Source: an uncultured Verrucomicrobiota bacterium
GTDB taxonomy: Bacteria; Verrucomicrobiota; Kiritimatiellia; SS1-B-03-39; UBA6053
DNA length: 40,962 nucleotides
Assembly: GCA_937127435.1 (NCBI GenBank)
Contig: CAKZLZ010000141.1
Location: 1-40,962, forward strand
Direction of reading: 5' to 3'
Part shown: piece by piece, positions 7,437 through 16,313 of the stretch
Position numbering within the stretch: the first letter of the stretch is position 1
Layout: each line of letters begins with the position of its first letter
Made by a program: the position numbers and the translations under genes
The notes under the pieces: model-generated
What the model saw: the letters and a program-made list of their open reading frames with translations, nothing else
Database searches by the model: none
Told to the model about the DNA's origin: nothing

Positions 7437-9158
7437 CTATTCTGCCGGGCGGATATCCTGTAGCATCAGCTGCATGCGGGCTTCACCGCGGAAGACATTG
7501 CGTCGCAGTTGGAAAGCCAAATCCACAGGACCGCGAAGCCCTTTACGGTTTCCAAAACCAAATCCGATGGCATCCTGCATGCCATTCGGGGTTTTAAACA
7601 AAATCCGTAAATGTTGTTTTTCTCTTCCCACCGGCTGAAATTTTTCGATTTCCACATTGCGGATGCCCCACACCGGCACCGGATTGTCGTGACCAAAGGG
7701 CATCAACCGGTTCTGTGCTTTCAAAAATTCTTCATTCAGATCCGAAATCTCAATCCAGGCATCAATATGCTGACGGGGACGCAAATCCGTATCCGCCATC
7801 ACTTCTACCGCCCGGGCGTTGATGCGATCACGGAAGGTCTCAATATCTTCTTCTCGAATATCCAGTCCGGCCGCCATGCGGTGTCCGCCATATTGAAGCA
7901 ATATATCTTCAGCCACCTGCAGATTCTGAATCAAATCAAAGCCTTCGATGCTCCGGCAACTTCCGCGGCCAATTCCGTCTTCTGCGATCGAAATCACAAT
8001 GGCCGGCCGATGGAAAAGCCGGACCAATCGGGAGGCCACAATCCCCACCACCCCGGCATGCCAACCGCGCTTGGCCACCACCATCACGCCCGGCACTTTC
8101 GAATCGTAAGTCGGATTCAGTTTTTCCACTGCTTCCACCCGAATCATTTCTTCAATGGCCTGGCGTTCTTTGTTCGCTTTTTCCAGAATCTTCGCCTGCC
8201 GGTCCGCATGACGGGGGGAAGAGGAAAGCAACATTTCCAAGGCAATATCCGGAGAATCAATTCGACCGGCCGCGTTGATGCGGGGTCCGAGTACAAAACC
8301 GATGTGGTAGCTGCTCATCTCCTGATCGATCTTGGCATTTTTCACCAAGGCCTCAATGCCGGGATCCGGAAGCCGGTTCAACACATCGATGCCAAAACGG
8401 GCCAAAATCCGGTTTTCCCCGATCAGCGGCACCATATCCGCAACGGTCCCCAAAGCGACCAGATACATTAAGGGCCGCATATCCACCTGATGACTGGTCG
8501 GATAATTCTGATTACGGCCCCATTTAATCATGGCATGACAAAGTTTAAACGACACCCCTACCCCGGCCAACATGCGCAAGGCTTCCACATCCCCCAGTTT
8601 CGGATTCACCAATGCGTGGGCTTTGGCAATCTCTCCGCTGGCTTCGTGGTGATCCGTTACCACCACATCCACACCTTGTTCCCGGGCAATCTCTACCGCT
8701 TCGGCCGAACCGGTCCCGCAGTCAACGGTGACAATGAGTCCGGGATGATAGGTTTCCAAACAGTGGGTAATCGATTCTTTGCTGAGCCCGTATCCGTCAT
8801 CTTTCCGGTTGGGAATAAAGCGATCCACTTTACCCCCCAGCTTTTCCAGCACCCGGGAAAGAAAAGCGGTGCTGGTGACCCCATCCACATCATAATCTCC
8901 AAAGATCAGAATGTTTTGTTTTTCTAAAATGGCGTACCAGATCCGGATCACCGCCTTTTCCATATCCGGTAACAGAAAGGGATCGCTTAATTTTTCCAGG
9001 CGGGGATGCAAAAAGGATTCGATTTCCTCTTCAGTTTTTAAACCGCGCTGCGCCATCAAGCCGGCAATAGGCATAGGCAGGTCATACCGTTCCGAGAGTT
9101 TTTGGCTCTCTTCAGGTAAAGCGTCAGCTTCCAGCCATATGCGGGATAAGGATTGCAT
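7437..9158 (-). CDS. recJ: Single-stranded-DNA-specific exonuclease RecJ
   Basis: 573 residues, the standard RecJ length. It degrades single-stranded DNA 5' to 3' in recombination and repair. The DHH domain shows ILIFGDYDVDGVTSTAFLSRVL (metal aspartates), VTVDCGTGS and VVVTDHHEASGEIAKAHALVNPK (DHH motif), followed by GPRINAAGRIDSPDIALEMLL. The DHHA1 domain includes the GRGSCRSIEGFDLIQNLQ and QYGGHRMAAGLDI blocks, and a C-terminal OB-like domain follows. The ATG at 9158 has GGAAGGG upstream. It lies 72 bp downstream of secDF on the same strand, and the yajC-secDF-recJ order suggests co-transcription. Confidence 0.95.
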   Translation of the reverse strand: MQSLSRIWLEADALPEESQKLSERYDLPMPIAGLMAQRGLKTEEEIESFLHPRLEKLSDPFLLPDMEKAVIRIWYAILEKQNILIFGDYDVDGVTSTAFLSRVLEKLGGKVDRFIPNRKDDGYGLSKESITHCLETYHPGLIVTVDCGTGSAEAVEIAREQGVDVVVTDHHEASGEIAKAHALVNPKLGDVEALRMLAGVGVSFKLCHAMIKWGRNQNYPTSHQVDMRPLMYLVALGTVADMVPLIGENRILARFGIDVLNRLPDPGIEALVKNAKIDQEMSSYHIGFVLGPRINAAGRIDSPDIALEMLLSSSPRHADRQAKILEKANKERQAIEEMIRVEAVEKLNPTYDSKVPGVMVVAKRGWHAGVVGIVASRLVRLFHRPAIVISIAEDGIGRGSCRSIEGFDLIQNLQVAEDILLQYGGHRMAAGLDIREEDIETFRDRINARAVEVMADTDLRPRQHIDAWIEISDLNEEFLKAQNRLMPFGHDNPVPVWGIRNVEIEKFQPVGREKQHLRILFKTPNGMQDAIGFGFGNRKGLRGPVDLAFQLRRNVFRGEARMQLMLQDIRPAE

Positions 9159-9230
9159 AGATGCACCCTTCCGGAAATCCCTTTCATCCCATCAATCGAA
9201 TGACGGGATCAAAGAGTCTTCCGAAAGACC

Positions 9231-11717
9231 TTAAGCGGCTTTGTCCTCTTTGTGCCACAGCAACATAACCGGCGTGGCGACAAAGATGGATGAGTAGGTA
9301 CCGACCAAAACACCGATACAGAGGGCGAGGGCGAAGTCAAAAATTGCACCTCCACCAAAGACCAGCAACATGATCACGGTGACCAGGGTCGTAAGTGAGG
9401 TCAACAGTGTCCGGCTCAAGGTCTGGTTAATACTGAGGTTGGCAATTTCCTTATACGGTTTGCCCTTCAGCAGTTTCAGATCTTCGCGGATCCGGTCAAA
9501 TACTACAATGGTATCATTCGCGGAATACCCGACAATGGTCAGCAGGGCCGCCACAATCGGCAAGCTCAACTGACGTCCGAAGAGGCAGTAAATACCCACG
9601 GTCAGCAATACATCATGCGCAAGCGCGGCGATGGTACCCATGGCGAAGGCAAATTCGAATCGCAGGGTAATGTAAATGACGATACCGAGCAGGGCGAAAA
9701 GAATGGCTTTAATTCCTTTCGCGCGAAGTTCTTCGCCCACTTGCGGACCAATCACGTCGTTCTGCAATAAGGTGAAGCCATTGCCTTCTGCATAAGTTGC
9801 TTCGATAACTTTCTGGGTGGTTTCCGCATACTCAGAGTCAACGCGGACCTGCAAGGTGCGCTCTTCAACTTCATCCCCGTCTTTAATCAGGGTTTGATAC
9901 TGAATGACTGCTTCCTGTACCCCTTCGTCGGACAAAAGATTACGCACGTCATCTTCCGTGGGGGCTTCGGCATATTCCTCGCCTTCCAACACTTCGTACA
10001 ACATGGACGCGCCCCCGGTGAAATCGATACCGAGCACATCTTTGCCCTTCATCCCGATATTCACCGCGGTTCCGATCAGAATCAGCGCACTGAGTCCGAA
10101 GGCAATTTTTTGCTTGGACAAGAACTGGATGTTCAGATTTTCCGGCAGGATGGAAAGCATTTTGATTTTATCCACCGCAGTGCGGGTGATGAGATCAAAT
10201 CCCATGCGGGTAAAGAACAATGCGGTAAACATGGATACCAGAATACCCGCAGTCAACATCACCGCGAACCCGCGGATGGGACCGGAGCCCTGGGTGTAGA
10301 GAATAAATGCAACCAACAGAGTGGTGATATTCGCATCAAAAATCGTGCTGAACGCTTTGTCGTAGCCTGCGCTCACCGCAGAAGCCAAACGTTTGCCGGC
10401 TTTTTGCTCTTCACGAATGCGTTCAAAAATCAGCACGTTCGCATCCACCGCCATACCAATGGTCAATACCAGTCCGGCAATACCGGGAAGGGTTAAGGTG
10501 GGAAGTGCATTGATATCCGCCACTCCGGCACCTCCGCCGGAAGCAAAGATTCCCAAAACGCCGGCCGCTAGGAACATTCCCAAAGGAAGCAGAACCGCAT
10601 CGAGCACCAAGGCAAAATTTACCACCACGCCCGCGAGCATGTAGTAGATAAACATAAAGACCACAACCGCAGCCAAACCGGCCAGGGCGGCTTTCACCCC
10701 TTGGGTAACCGATTCAGCACCCAAAGTGGGTTCGACCGACTGTTGCATGAGGATTTCAATACCGACCGGCAAAGAACCGGAGTTTAAAGCATTGGAAAGA
10801 GAGGCAGCGGTTTCATAATCAAAATTACCACTGATCACCGCGGATCCGCCGGCAATCACATCATTCAGACGGGGAGCACTGTATAAGGTCTCATCCATAA
10901 TGATCGCCAACAGACGACCTTGATCACTGGGGTTTTCCGTTCCGTTGGGAGAATACTGCTTGGTGATGTTAAAGAACTGTTTGGTTCCTTCTCCGGTCAT
11001 GGACAGGGCCACTTGCACCTGACCATATTCATCGTAATCCGGACGGGAGGATTTAATTGCGTCCCCTTTCAGCAAAGCACGGATATCCACATAATAGGGA
11101 ACGTACATTTTACCGTAGGTCTCGATGACTTCCTCTTCCAGCATCAATTCATACATCGGAGAAATGCGTCCGGTACTCGCAACCTGAAATTTGTATTCAT
11201 CCGAACTGCGGTTTCCTTCAAATTCTTCGTCCAACTGATAATACTTACGTCCATCCACGGTCACCATGCGGTATCCGGGCGGCACCAGGTTGTCTGAAAG
11301 CAGTTTGCTGACCAGTTCGGCATTGTTTTCATGCACCAAACGGAATTCGAGCACTGCAGGACGTTTAATCAAATCTTCGAGTTTCTGACGTTCGTCGTCC
11401 CCGACCCCCGGGATTTCAAAAACGATACGGCCGGAATCTTCCTTATAGATGACCGCTTCACGGGTACCCGCAGAGTCAATCCGGTTACGAAGGACTTCCA
11501 AAGCTTGGTCCTGCGCGCGTTTGCGTTCATCCGCCGTGGGTTTTTTCCCATCTTCTGTGGGAAGGCTGTCATAATCGACATCCAGCACAAAACGGAATCC
11601 ACCACTAAGGTCAATGCCGAGGGTAATTTTATCTTTTAACGGATAGGCCAGCATTACGGACCAGGCGCAAAGCCCGATCAAGAGCAGCCAGCGCCACATC
11701 ATGTTATTTTTCTTCAT
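9231..11717 (-). CDS. secDF: Fused protein translocase subunit SecDF
   Basis: 828 residues in one continuous frame, so SecD and SecF are fused. The protein sits in the inner membrane and uses the proton gradient to help SecYEG release exported proteins. The SecD half has an N-terminal membrane segment, LGIDLSGGFRFVLDV, a large P1 periplasmic domain and the TM block with GIAGLVLTIGMAVDANVLIFERIREE. The SecF half starts near residue 540 with IDFTGGASMLYEV and ends with GYSANDTIVVFDRIREDL and several membrane helices. Twelve membrane segments are expected in total. GGAAC lies before the ATG. It is 52 bp downstream of yajC, the usual partner. Confidence 0.96.
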   Translation of the reverse strand: MKKNNMMWRWLLLIGLCAWSVMLAYPLKDKITLGIDLSGGFRFVLDVDYDSLPTEDGKKPTADERKRAQDQALEVLRNRIDSAGTREAVIYKEDSGRIVFEIPGVGDDERQKLEDLIKRPAVLEFRLVHENNAELVSKLLSDNLVPPGYRMVTVDGRKYYQLDEEFEGNRSSDEYKFQVASTGRISPMYELMLEEEVIETYGKMYVPYYVDIRALLKGDAIKSSRPDYDEYGQVQVALSMTGEGTKQFFNITKQYSPNGTENPSDQGRLLAIIMDETLYSAPRLNDVIAGGSAVISGNFDYETAASLSNALNSGSLPVGIEILMQQSVEPTLGAESVTQGVKAALAGLAAVVVFMFIYYMLAGVVVNFALVLDAVLLPLGMFLAAGVLGIFASGGGAGVADINALPTLTLPGIAGLVLTIGMAVDANVLIFERIREEQKAGKRLASAVSAGYDKAFSTIFDANITTLLVAFILYTQGSGPIRGFAVMLTAGILVSMFTALFFTRMGFDLITRTAVDKIKMLSILPENLNIQFLSKQKIAFGLSALILIGTAVNIGMKGKDVLGIDFTGGASMLYEVLEGEEYAEAPTEDDVRNLLSDEGVQEAVIQYQTLIKDGDEVEERTLQVRVDSEYAETTQKVIEATYAEGNGFTLLQNDVIGPQVGEELRAKGIKAILFALLGIVIYITLRFEFAFAMGTIAALAHDVLLTVGIYCLFGRQLSLPIVAALLTIVGYSANDTIVVFDRIREDLKLLKGKPYKEIANLSINQTLSRTLLTSLTTLVTVIMLLVFGGGAIFDFALALCIGVLVGTYSSIFVATPVMLLWHKEDKAA

Positions 11718-11769
11718 GAAACGTTTGTTCCTTGTGTTTGTTTTTTAAAAGGGGTTGGCGCGCTTAAGC

Positions 11770-12111
11770 CTACGCGGCATCGTTGACATCGTCGTCGCCG
11801 GTGATCACTGCGGTGATGGCACCCCGTGCAACATCCAGGCGCACACTGTCCGATACTTTGATAGTGGCGGTTTTGTCATTGATTTGAAAAATGGAGCCGA
11901 TGAGTCCGCCGGCAAATAAGACTTTGTCGCCTTTTTTGAGTTCGGCCAGCATGGCTTTACGCTCTTTTTCTTTGCGCTGCTGCGGACGGATCATCATCAC
12001 ATACATAATCCCGAAAAACAGGATCATCATGCCCATAAAGCCTACCGGAGACTGTTGAGAATTTTGACCTTGAGTGCCGGCCATAGCGATAAATTGAGAA
12101 AGCGGATTCAT
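11770..12111 (-). CDS. yajC: Preprotein translocase subunit YajC
   Basis: About 113 residues from the ATG at 12111, preceded by GGAG at good spacing. The ATG four codons upstream is less well placed. There is one membrane segment (FMGMMILFFGIMYVMMIRPQQ) followed by the conserved RPQQRKEKERKAMLAELKKGDKV block and a small cytosolic beta domain with GGLIGSIFQINDKTATIKV. YajC associates with SecDF in the Sec holotranslocon. It is the first gene of the yajC-secDF-recJ run. About 290 bp separate it from the divergent sensor gene, and I see no riboswitch there. Confidence 0.94.
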   Translation of the reverse strand: MNPLSQFIAMAGTQGQNSQQSPVGFMGMMILFFGIMYVMMIRPQQRKEKERKAMLAELKKGDKVLFAGGLIGSIFQINDKTATIKVSDSVRLDVARGAITAVITGDDDVNDAA

Positions 12112-12400
12112 GTGAGACTCCAAAAAACGGGGATTTTGTAAAATGAAAGGGGGCTATTCCTGCACAGAAAAGGGTCAAACGTCAATGCTGGAGTGGGAAT
12201 ATGTGTATTGTGCGTACAGCAATCCCACCACCGTCCGCGCTTGAAAATGACTTGATTTTGTCCGGAGATGCCGGAACCACGAAGAGGATGGATACCTGGG
12301 CTCACTTTTTCCTCTCTTTGATTTAAAGCGAAAAATGATTTTCCATTGTCCCCATAAACATGGCAATTAACTTGATAAGATGTTCACGACCCCACAGATG

Positions 12401-14113
12401 AAACGTAACTTTGTCCTTACGATATACGTATGCTTAAGTGTGATGTGGATACACCCCGGGAAGGCCCAGCCCTTGGAACCGGTCGTCCTGCAACTCAAAT
12501 GGCACCATCAGTTTCAATTTGCCGGTTATTATGCGGCGCAAATTCAAGGGTATTATATAGAAGAAGGTTTGGCAGTTGAATTCCTTGAAGGTGAAAATGT
12601 GGATACTGTGGCCACTGTACTTTCAGAAAAAGCCGATTTCGGCATCGCATTATCTGATTTGGTACTCAGTTTTGAAAATGATCAACCTGTGGTCGCACTT
12701 GCTACCGTTTTTCAACACTCGCCCCTGGTTTTGATTCGTCGGGAAGCCTCCGCCAACGGCAGTGTGCATGATATGGAAGGCACCCGGGTGATGCTGGAAA
12801 AACACAGCCAAGAACTCGAAGCCTACCTTGCGGAAATGGACGTCACCGTCAGTGATCTGATTCGTCACCCTTACGGAAATGCCACCCAAAGCCTGCTTTC
12901 GGGGGAAGTGGATGCGATTTCCGCTTATATCACCGACGAACCTTATCACCTCCGTCAACAGGGCGTCCCCTTACATATCAGTTCTCCCCGGGCCGTGGGC
13001 ATCGATTTTTACGGGGATACGCTTTTTACTTCCCGGGCATATCTCCAATCCCATCCCGAAACCGTTGAAAAATTCCGGCGGGCTTCCATGCGCGGTTGGG
13101 CATACGCCCTCGAAAATCCCGGGGAACTGATCGATTTTATTCTCAAAACATGGCCGGAAGGCAACCAGCGGGAAGCTTTGGAATACGAAGCCAAACAAAT
13201 CCAAAAGTTGATCCGGAATGATTTGGTTGAAATCGGGTATATGAACCCCGGACGATGGCAACACATCGCAGATGTATATGCAGATCTGAAGATCTCCAGC
13301 CGAAATGTGGATCTGAATACTTTTCTGTACAGCCCTGAAAATACCTCGGTTTTAAAGAAATTTCAGGGAATTTTACTCTCCCTCTCTTTACTTCTTTGCT
13401 TGGTGACCCTGTTCGCGCTGTACCAAAGAAGACAGAGACGGACCCTGTCTGAAACTTTTAGAAAGCTGGAAGTCCTTCAACGTCAACATTCTACGCTTTT
13501 AAAGAATATGCCGGGATTGGCATACCGTTGCCACAATGACGGGGGCAATTGGGTTATGGAATACATCAGTAGCGGCGCTACCGAACTCACCGGTTACCTT
13601 CCAGAGGAATTAACCGGTAGTGAGGGGCTGGTATTTGGAGATTTGATTCATGACGATGACAGGGAGGCCCTGGTCATGGAGATTAAGCAAGCAAATGCGG
13701 AGAAGCGGCGGTACCGCTTGCAGTATCGCATCAAACACTTGAATGGCGAAATCCGTTGGGTGTGGGAACAGGGGATACGGGTAGAATCCGACAATGAAGA
13801 AGGGATGCTGGAAGGATTTATTTGTGATATTTCAGATCAAAAACGCCTGGAAACTGAAAAGGAAGCCGATTTTCAAAAATTGCAAAAACTCCTGAATGAA
13901 ATTAAGATCCTCCGGGGAATCATTCCCATTTGTTCCTCCTGTAAAAAGATCAGGAATGACTCCGGGGCCTGGGAGCAGATGGAAGCCTATATCCGCGCCC
14001 ACACCGAAGCGGATTTTAGTCACGGCATATGCCCCGACTGTGTAAAAACGCTATATCCGGATCTGATGAAACCATCTACAGATGATGAAAAGGCTCACGG
14101 CAACGAAGGGTAA
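12401..14113 (+). CDS. Sensor protein: NMT1-like periplasmic domain, TM, PAS, Cys-rich tail
   Basis: About 570 residues from the ATG at 12401 (MKRNFVLT..., a proper signal peptide); an in-frame ATG at 12380 would lengthen the N-region. Residues about 25-310 form an NMT1/ThiY-like solute-binding domain (VVLQLKWHHQFQFAGYYAA, then GYYIEEGL). A membrane helix follows (ILLSLSLLLCLVTLFALY), then a short coiled linker and a PAS fold with PAC motif (MEYISSGATELTGY ... RWVWEQGI). The last 60 residues carry the pattern ICSSCKKIRNDSGAW ... HGICPDC with Cys511, Cys514, Cys544 and Cys547, a tail often found at the end of PAS-containing signalling proteins. There is no histidine kinase, GGDEF or HD domain. 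The ligand is unknown; pyrimidine-like or sulfonate-like compounds are typical for this binding fold. Confidence 0.82.
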   Translation, partial: KRNFVLTIYVCLSVMWIHPGKAQPLEPVVLQLKWHHQFQFAGYYAAQIQGYYIEEGLAVEFLEGENVDTVATVLSEKADFGIALSDLVLSFENDQPVVALATVFQHSPLVLIRREASANGSVHDMEGTRVMLEKHSQELEAYLAEMDVTVSDLIRHPYGNATQSLLSGEVDAISAYITDEPYHLRQQGVPLHISSPRAVGIDFYGDTLFTSRAYLQSHPETVEKFRRASMRGWAYALENPGELIDFILKTWPEGNQREALEYEAKQIQKLIRNDLVEIGYMNPGRWQHIADVYADLKISSRNVDLNTFLYSPENTSVLKKFQGILLSLSLLLCLVTLFALYQRRQRRTLSETFRKLEVLQRQHSTLLKNMPGLAYRCHNDGGNWVMEYISSGATELTGYLPEELTGSEGLVFGDLIHDDDREALVMEIKQANAEKRRYRLQYRIKHLNGEIRWVWEQGIRVESDNEEGMLEGFICDISDQKRLETEKEADFQKLQKLLNEIKILRGIIPICSSCKKIRNDSGAWEQMEAYIRAHTEADFSHGICPDCVKTLYPDLMKPSTDDEKAHGNEG

Positions 14114-14150
14114 AATGACATCAAAGCCCTAAATCGAAGGCTGGTTTCGC

Positions 14151-14168
14151 GGGGACAGGAAAGTCCCC
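14151..14168. repeat. REP-like hairpin GGGGAC...GTCCCC
   Basis: GGGGAC (14151-14156) and GTCCCC (14163-14168) form a small GC-rich hairpin between the convergent sensor and PEP-CTERM genes. It belongs to the same GGACA-loop-TGTCC family as 775-800, 20841-20860 and 36849-36930, with one base altered in the core. Confidence 0.5.
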
Positions 14169-14175
14169 GGTCCGT

Positions 14176-14880
14176 TTATGAACTACGTTTGCGCAATAAA
14201 AGTAACCCTGAGGCTCCGGAAAGGAACAACAGCATCAAGGTCGACGGTTCAGGAATAGCAGTGTAAGTAATCTCCAGACTGGGACGACCGGGATTCGAAT
14301 CATCAATCAACCGAAAAATTCTGCGGTCATTGGCCTCTGTTTCAAGTTTCACCAACAGATAAAGGTTCCCGCCGGCGGCAGCTTCTACAGCGGAAGTAAG
14401 TCCGGCACTGGAAAAAACCAATTCAGGACTTACGGTGTTCCGGGGATTACCAGAGGCTGAAGCCAGTTTAGTTGTGAAATCTCCACCCGGGGTTGCCCAG
14501 GTATTTCCTGTCGAATAACTGTTCCATGTCGCTTGGCCATTGTCGAATGCTTGATCCAACTCATAAAGATCCACAGTGATAATTTCACTTACAGAATTCA
14601 CATCACCACTATCCTGGGTCAAGGTGAAGGTGACATCGGATACCGTTGCACCAGCCCCGATATGAGAAAGATCATACGTATAGACTGCCCGCAATACATC
14701 TGAACTGTTGACCGTTCCCACCAATACCAATCCCCCGTCATTGTTCGTATTTGGCGATCCACTTCGAAGAAAGGTATCATCGTATTCCGTAGAAGGCACC
14801 GTGTAGACATCTGCAAACAGGGTTGAGCACAGGCAGATCACCAAAGGGACACCCGTTTGTAAAAATTTAAATGTTTTCAT
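14176..14880 (-). CDS. PEP-CTERM exported protein with DNRLRE-like domain
   Basis: 234 residues. A signal peptide (MKTFKFLQTGVPLVICLCSTLFA) is followed by a beta-rich domain resembling DNRLRE modules (YDDTFLRSGSPNTNNDGG near residue 32, with the usual tolerant repeat pattern and a terminal SLEITYT strand). The C-terminus is a full PEP-CTERM sorting signal: IPEPSTLMLLF, a hydrophobic helix, then RKRSS. Such proteins are processed by exosortase and anchored or secreted with exopolysaccharide. AAGGAG lies 6 nt before the ATG, a strong ribosome-binding site. It is divergent from a LacI regulator whose operator lies between the two genes, so it may be under that regulator's control. Confidence 0.85.
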   Translation of the reverse strand: MKTFKFLQTGVPLVICLCSTLFADVYTVPSTEYDDTFLRSGSPNTNNDGGLVLVGTVNSSDVLRAVYTYDLSHIGAGATVSDVTFTLTQDSGDVNSVSEIITVDLYELDQAFDNGQATWNSYSTGNTWATPGGDFTTKLASASGNPRNTVSPELVFSSAGLTSAVEAAAGGNLYLLVKLETEANDRRIFRLIDDSNPGRPSLEITYTAIPEPSTLMLLFLSGASGLLLLRKRSS

Positions 14881-14992
14881 TATGACTCCTTATGATTGAG
14901 GGTTCAGACCGGTTTCGAGATCCTCGGCAGGAACCTTAGATTTGTTTGTATAGATTAAAATTAACCTATAAGAGGCTCTGAATGAAAGCTCG

Positions 14993-15018
14993 ACAAAATG
15001 CCCACTGTGGCATTTTGT
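14993..15018. promoter_or_regulatory. Palindromic operator upstream of lacI-type regulator
   Basis: ACAAAATGCC (14993-15002) and GGCATTTTGT (15009-15018) are perfect inverse 10-mers separated by 6 bases. The site lies 8 bp before the LacI-type ATG and 113 bp from the divergent PEP-CTERM gene. It has the size and symmetry of a LacI/GalR-family operator and suggests autoregulation. Confidence 0.7.
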
Positions 15019-15025
15019 AAAGGCT

Positions 15026-16033
15026 ATGAGAGTATCTATGCGTGAAATCGCCAAAAAAGTCGGGGTAAATCCCACCACCGTTTCCCGGGCACTCCGGAAA
15101 GATCCCCGGGTAAAACTTTCCACCCGCATCCACATAGAGCAAGCGGCGGAAGAGATGGGGTACACCCGGGATGCCGCCCTTTCCGCGCTGAATGCCTATC
15201 GCAACCAGAAACAATCCCATCGCATTGAAAACGTCATGGCCTGGGTGACCAATTTTTCCGAGCCGGATGGCTGGCGGCAATTCAGTACCTACACCCAAAT
15301 CTTTGAGGCCATGCAACCGGTCGCAGCCAAAGCGGGCTACCGGGTCGAAGAATTCTGGGTGAACGAGCAACATATGCCTTCCAAACGTCTCAGTGAAATC
15401 TTGCGGGCGCGGGGCATCCGGGGGGTATTTCTGGGTGTCACCCGGGAACACGATGCCTATATTCAACTGGACTGGGAGCACTTTTCAGCGCTTTCCCTCT
15501 GTCTGCGCTATGGAAAACATAAACTCAATGCGGTGCGTCGGGATTATTTTCACGATGTCGAGCTTTCCACCACGCAATTGATACAAAACGGGGCCCGTCG
15601 GCCGATTTTCATTTTGAAAAACCGTCTGGATCAATATCAGGGTCGAATTGTCCGCAGCGCTTTTGAATCCACCACCCGCGATTTATTAGGGAAAGTCGGG
15701 CCCGTCTTTGTTTGTCCACAGGATCAGCCATCGGAACAAATAAGGACCTGGATCCGGAAGAGTCGGGCGGATGCGGTCCTCACCAACTTTAACAAAGAGT
15801 ATAACGTCGCCTTGCAGAAGATAGCCCCCTCGGAACATCCGCTCTGTGCATCTCTTCATACATTGGAAGACACTTTACCGGGCATCTTATTCGAACCCGA
15901 GGTCATCGCCACCACCGCCATTCATCAACTGATCGGCATGATGCACCGTTTCGAACAGGGCATCCCCCACCATCCACTGGTCACCCATATTCCGGGGAGA
16001 TGGACAGACGGAAAGCCAACAATACAAGGATAA
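15026..16033 (+). CDS. LacI family transcriptional regulator
   Basis: 335 residues. The N-terminal LacI helix-turn-helix and hinge are clear: MREIAKKVGVNPTTVSRALRKDPRVKLSTRIHIEQAAEEMGY. A type 1 periplasmic-binding fold for a sugar-like effector follows. The ATG at 15026 is used here; a second ATG four codons in is equally possible. Its own promoter region contains a perfect 10+6+10 palindrome. The neighbouring polysaccharide genes (GH127, sulfatase) suggest a carbohydrate effector, but an AraC-type regulator lies between them and this gene, so the true target may be the divergent PEP-CTERM gene. Confidence 0.92.
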   Translation: MRVSMREIAKKVGVNPTTVSRALRKDPRVKLSTRIHIEQAAEEMGYTRDAALSALNAYRNQKQSHRIENVMAWVTNFSEPDGWRQFSTYTQIFEAMQPVAAKAGYRVEEFWVNEQHMPSKRLSEILRARGIRGVFLGVTREHDAYIQLDWEHFSALSLCLRYGKHKLNAVRRDYFHDVELSTTQLIQNGARRPIFILKNRLDQYQGRIVRSAFESTTRDLLGKVGPVFVCPQDQPSEQIRTWIRKSRADAVLTNFNKEYNVALQKIAPSEHPLCASLHTLEDTLPGILFEPEVIATTAIHQLIGMMHRFEQGIPHHPLVTHIPGRWTDGKPTIQG

Positions 16034-16059
16034 ATCATCATTCATTAGGTAAAGTATAC

Positions 16060-16292
16060 TTCCCGCCCGAGCAGGGATACGCTTAAACCATTTCCTGCAT
16101 TTTTGTACCTCAGATTTATTTGTCTCAGGTGGGACAAATAAATCTGAACAACCATGCAACAGGTGAAAGTTATTCTAAATGATGATTCCCGCCCGACCAG
16201 GGATACGCTTAAACCATTTCCTGCATTTTCAACCTCAGATTTATTTGTCTCAGGTGAGACAAATAAATCTGAACAACCATGCAACAGGTGAA
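16060..16292. repeat. Tandem pair of ~107-bp repeats, each with a 16-bp-arm palindrome
   Basis: Copy 1 (16060-16167) and copy 2 (16186-16292) are about 95% identical at a period of 126 bp. Each contains a palindrome: CAGATTTATTTGTCTC, loop AGGT, inverse arm (16111-16146 with one mismatch, 16236-16271 perfect). They lie between the convergent LacI-type and AraC-type genes. Short frames that cross the repeats on the minus strand are themselves repetitive and are not called as genes. The unit may be a miniature mobile repeat or a doubled terminator. Confidence 0.8.
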
Positions 16293-16313
16293 CTAATATT
16301 CAACAACATATGA

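Noticed and set aside
7611..8471. Plus-strand frame of 286 codons
   Set aside because: It is the mirror of recJ, with His/Phe-rich composition and no recognisable domain.
12124..12400. TPP riboswitch before the NMT1-domain gene
   Set aside because: No thi-box pattern is seen, and the protein looks like a sensor rather than a thiamin-pathway gene.
16045..16284. Two repetitive minus-strand frames starting M-H-G-C-S-D-L-F-V
   Set aside because: They are created by the tandem repeat and its palindrome, with no start signal and no homology I recognise.
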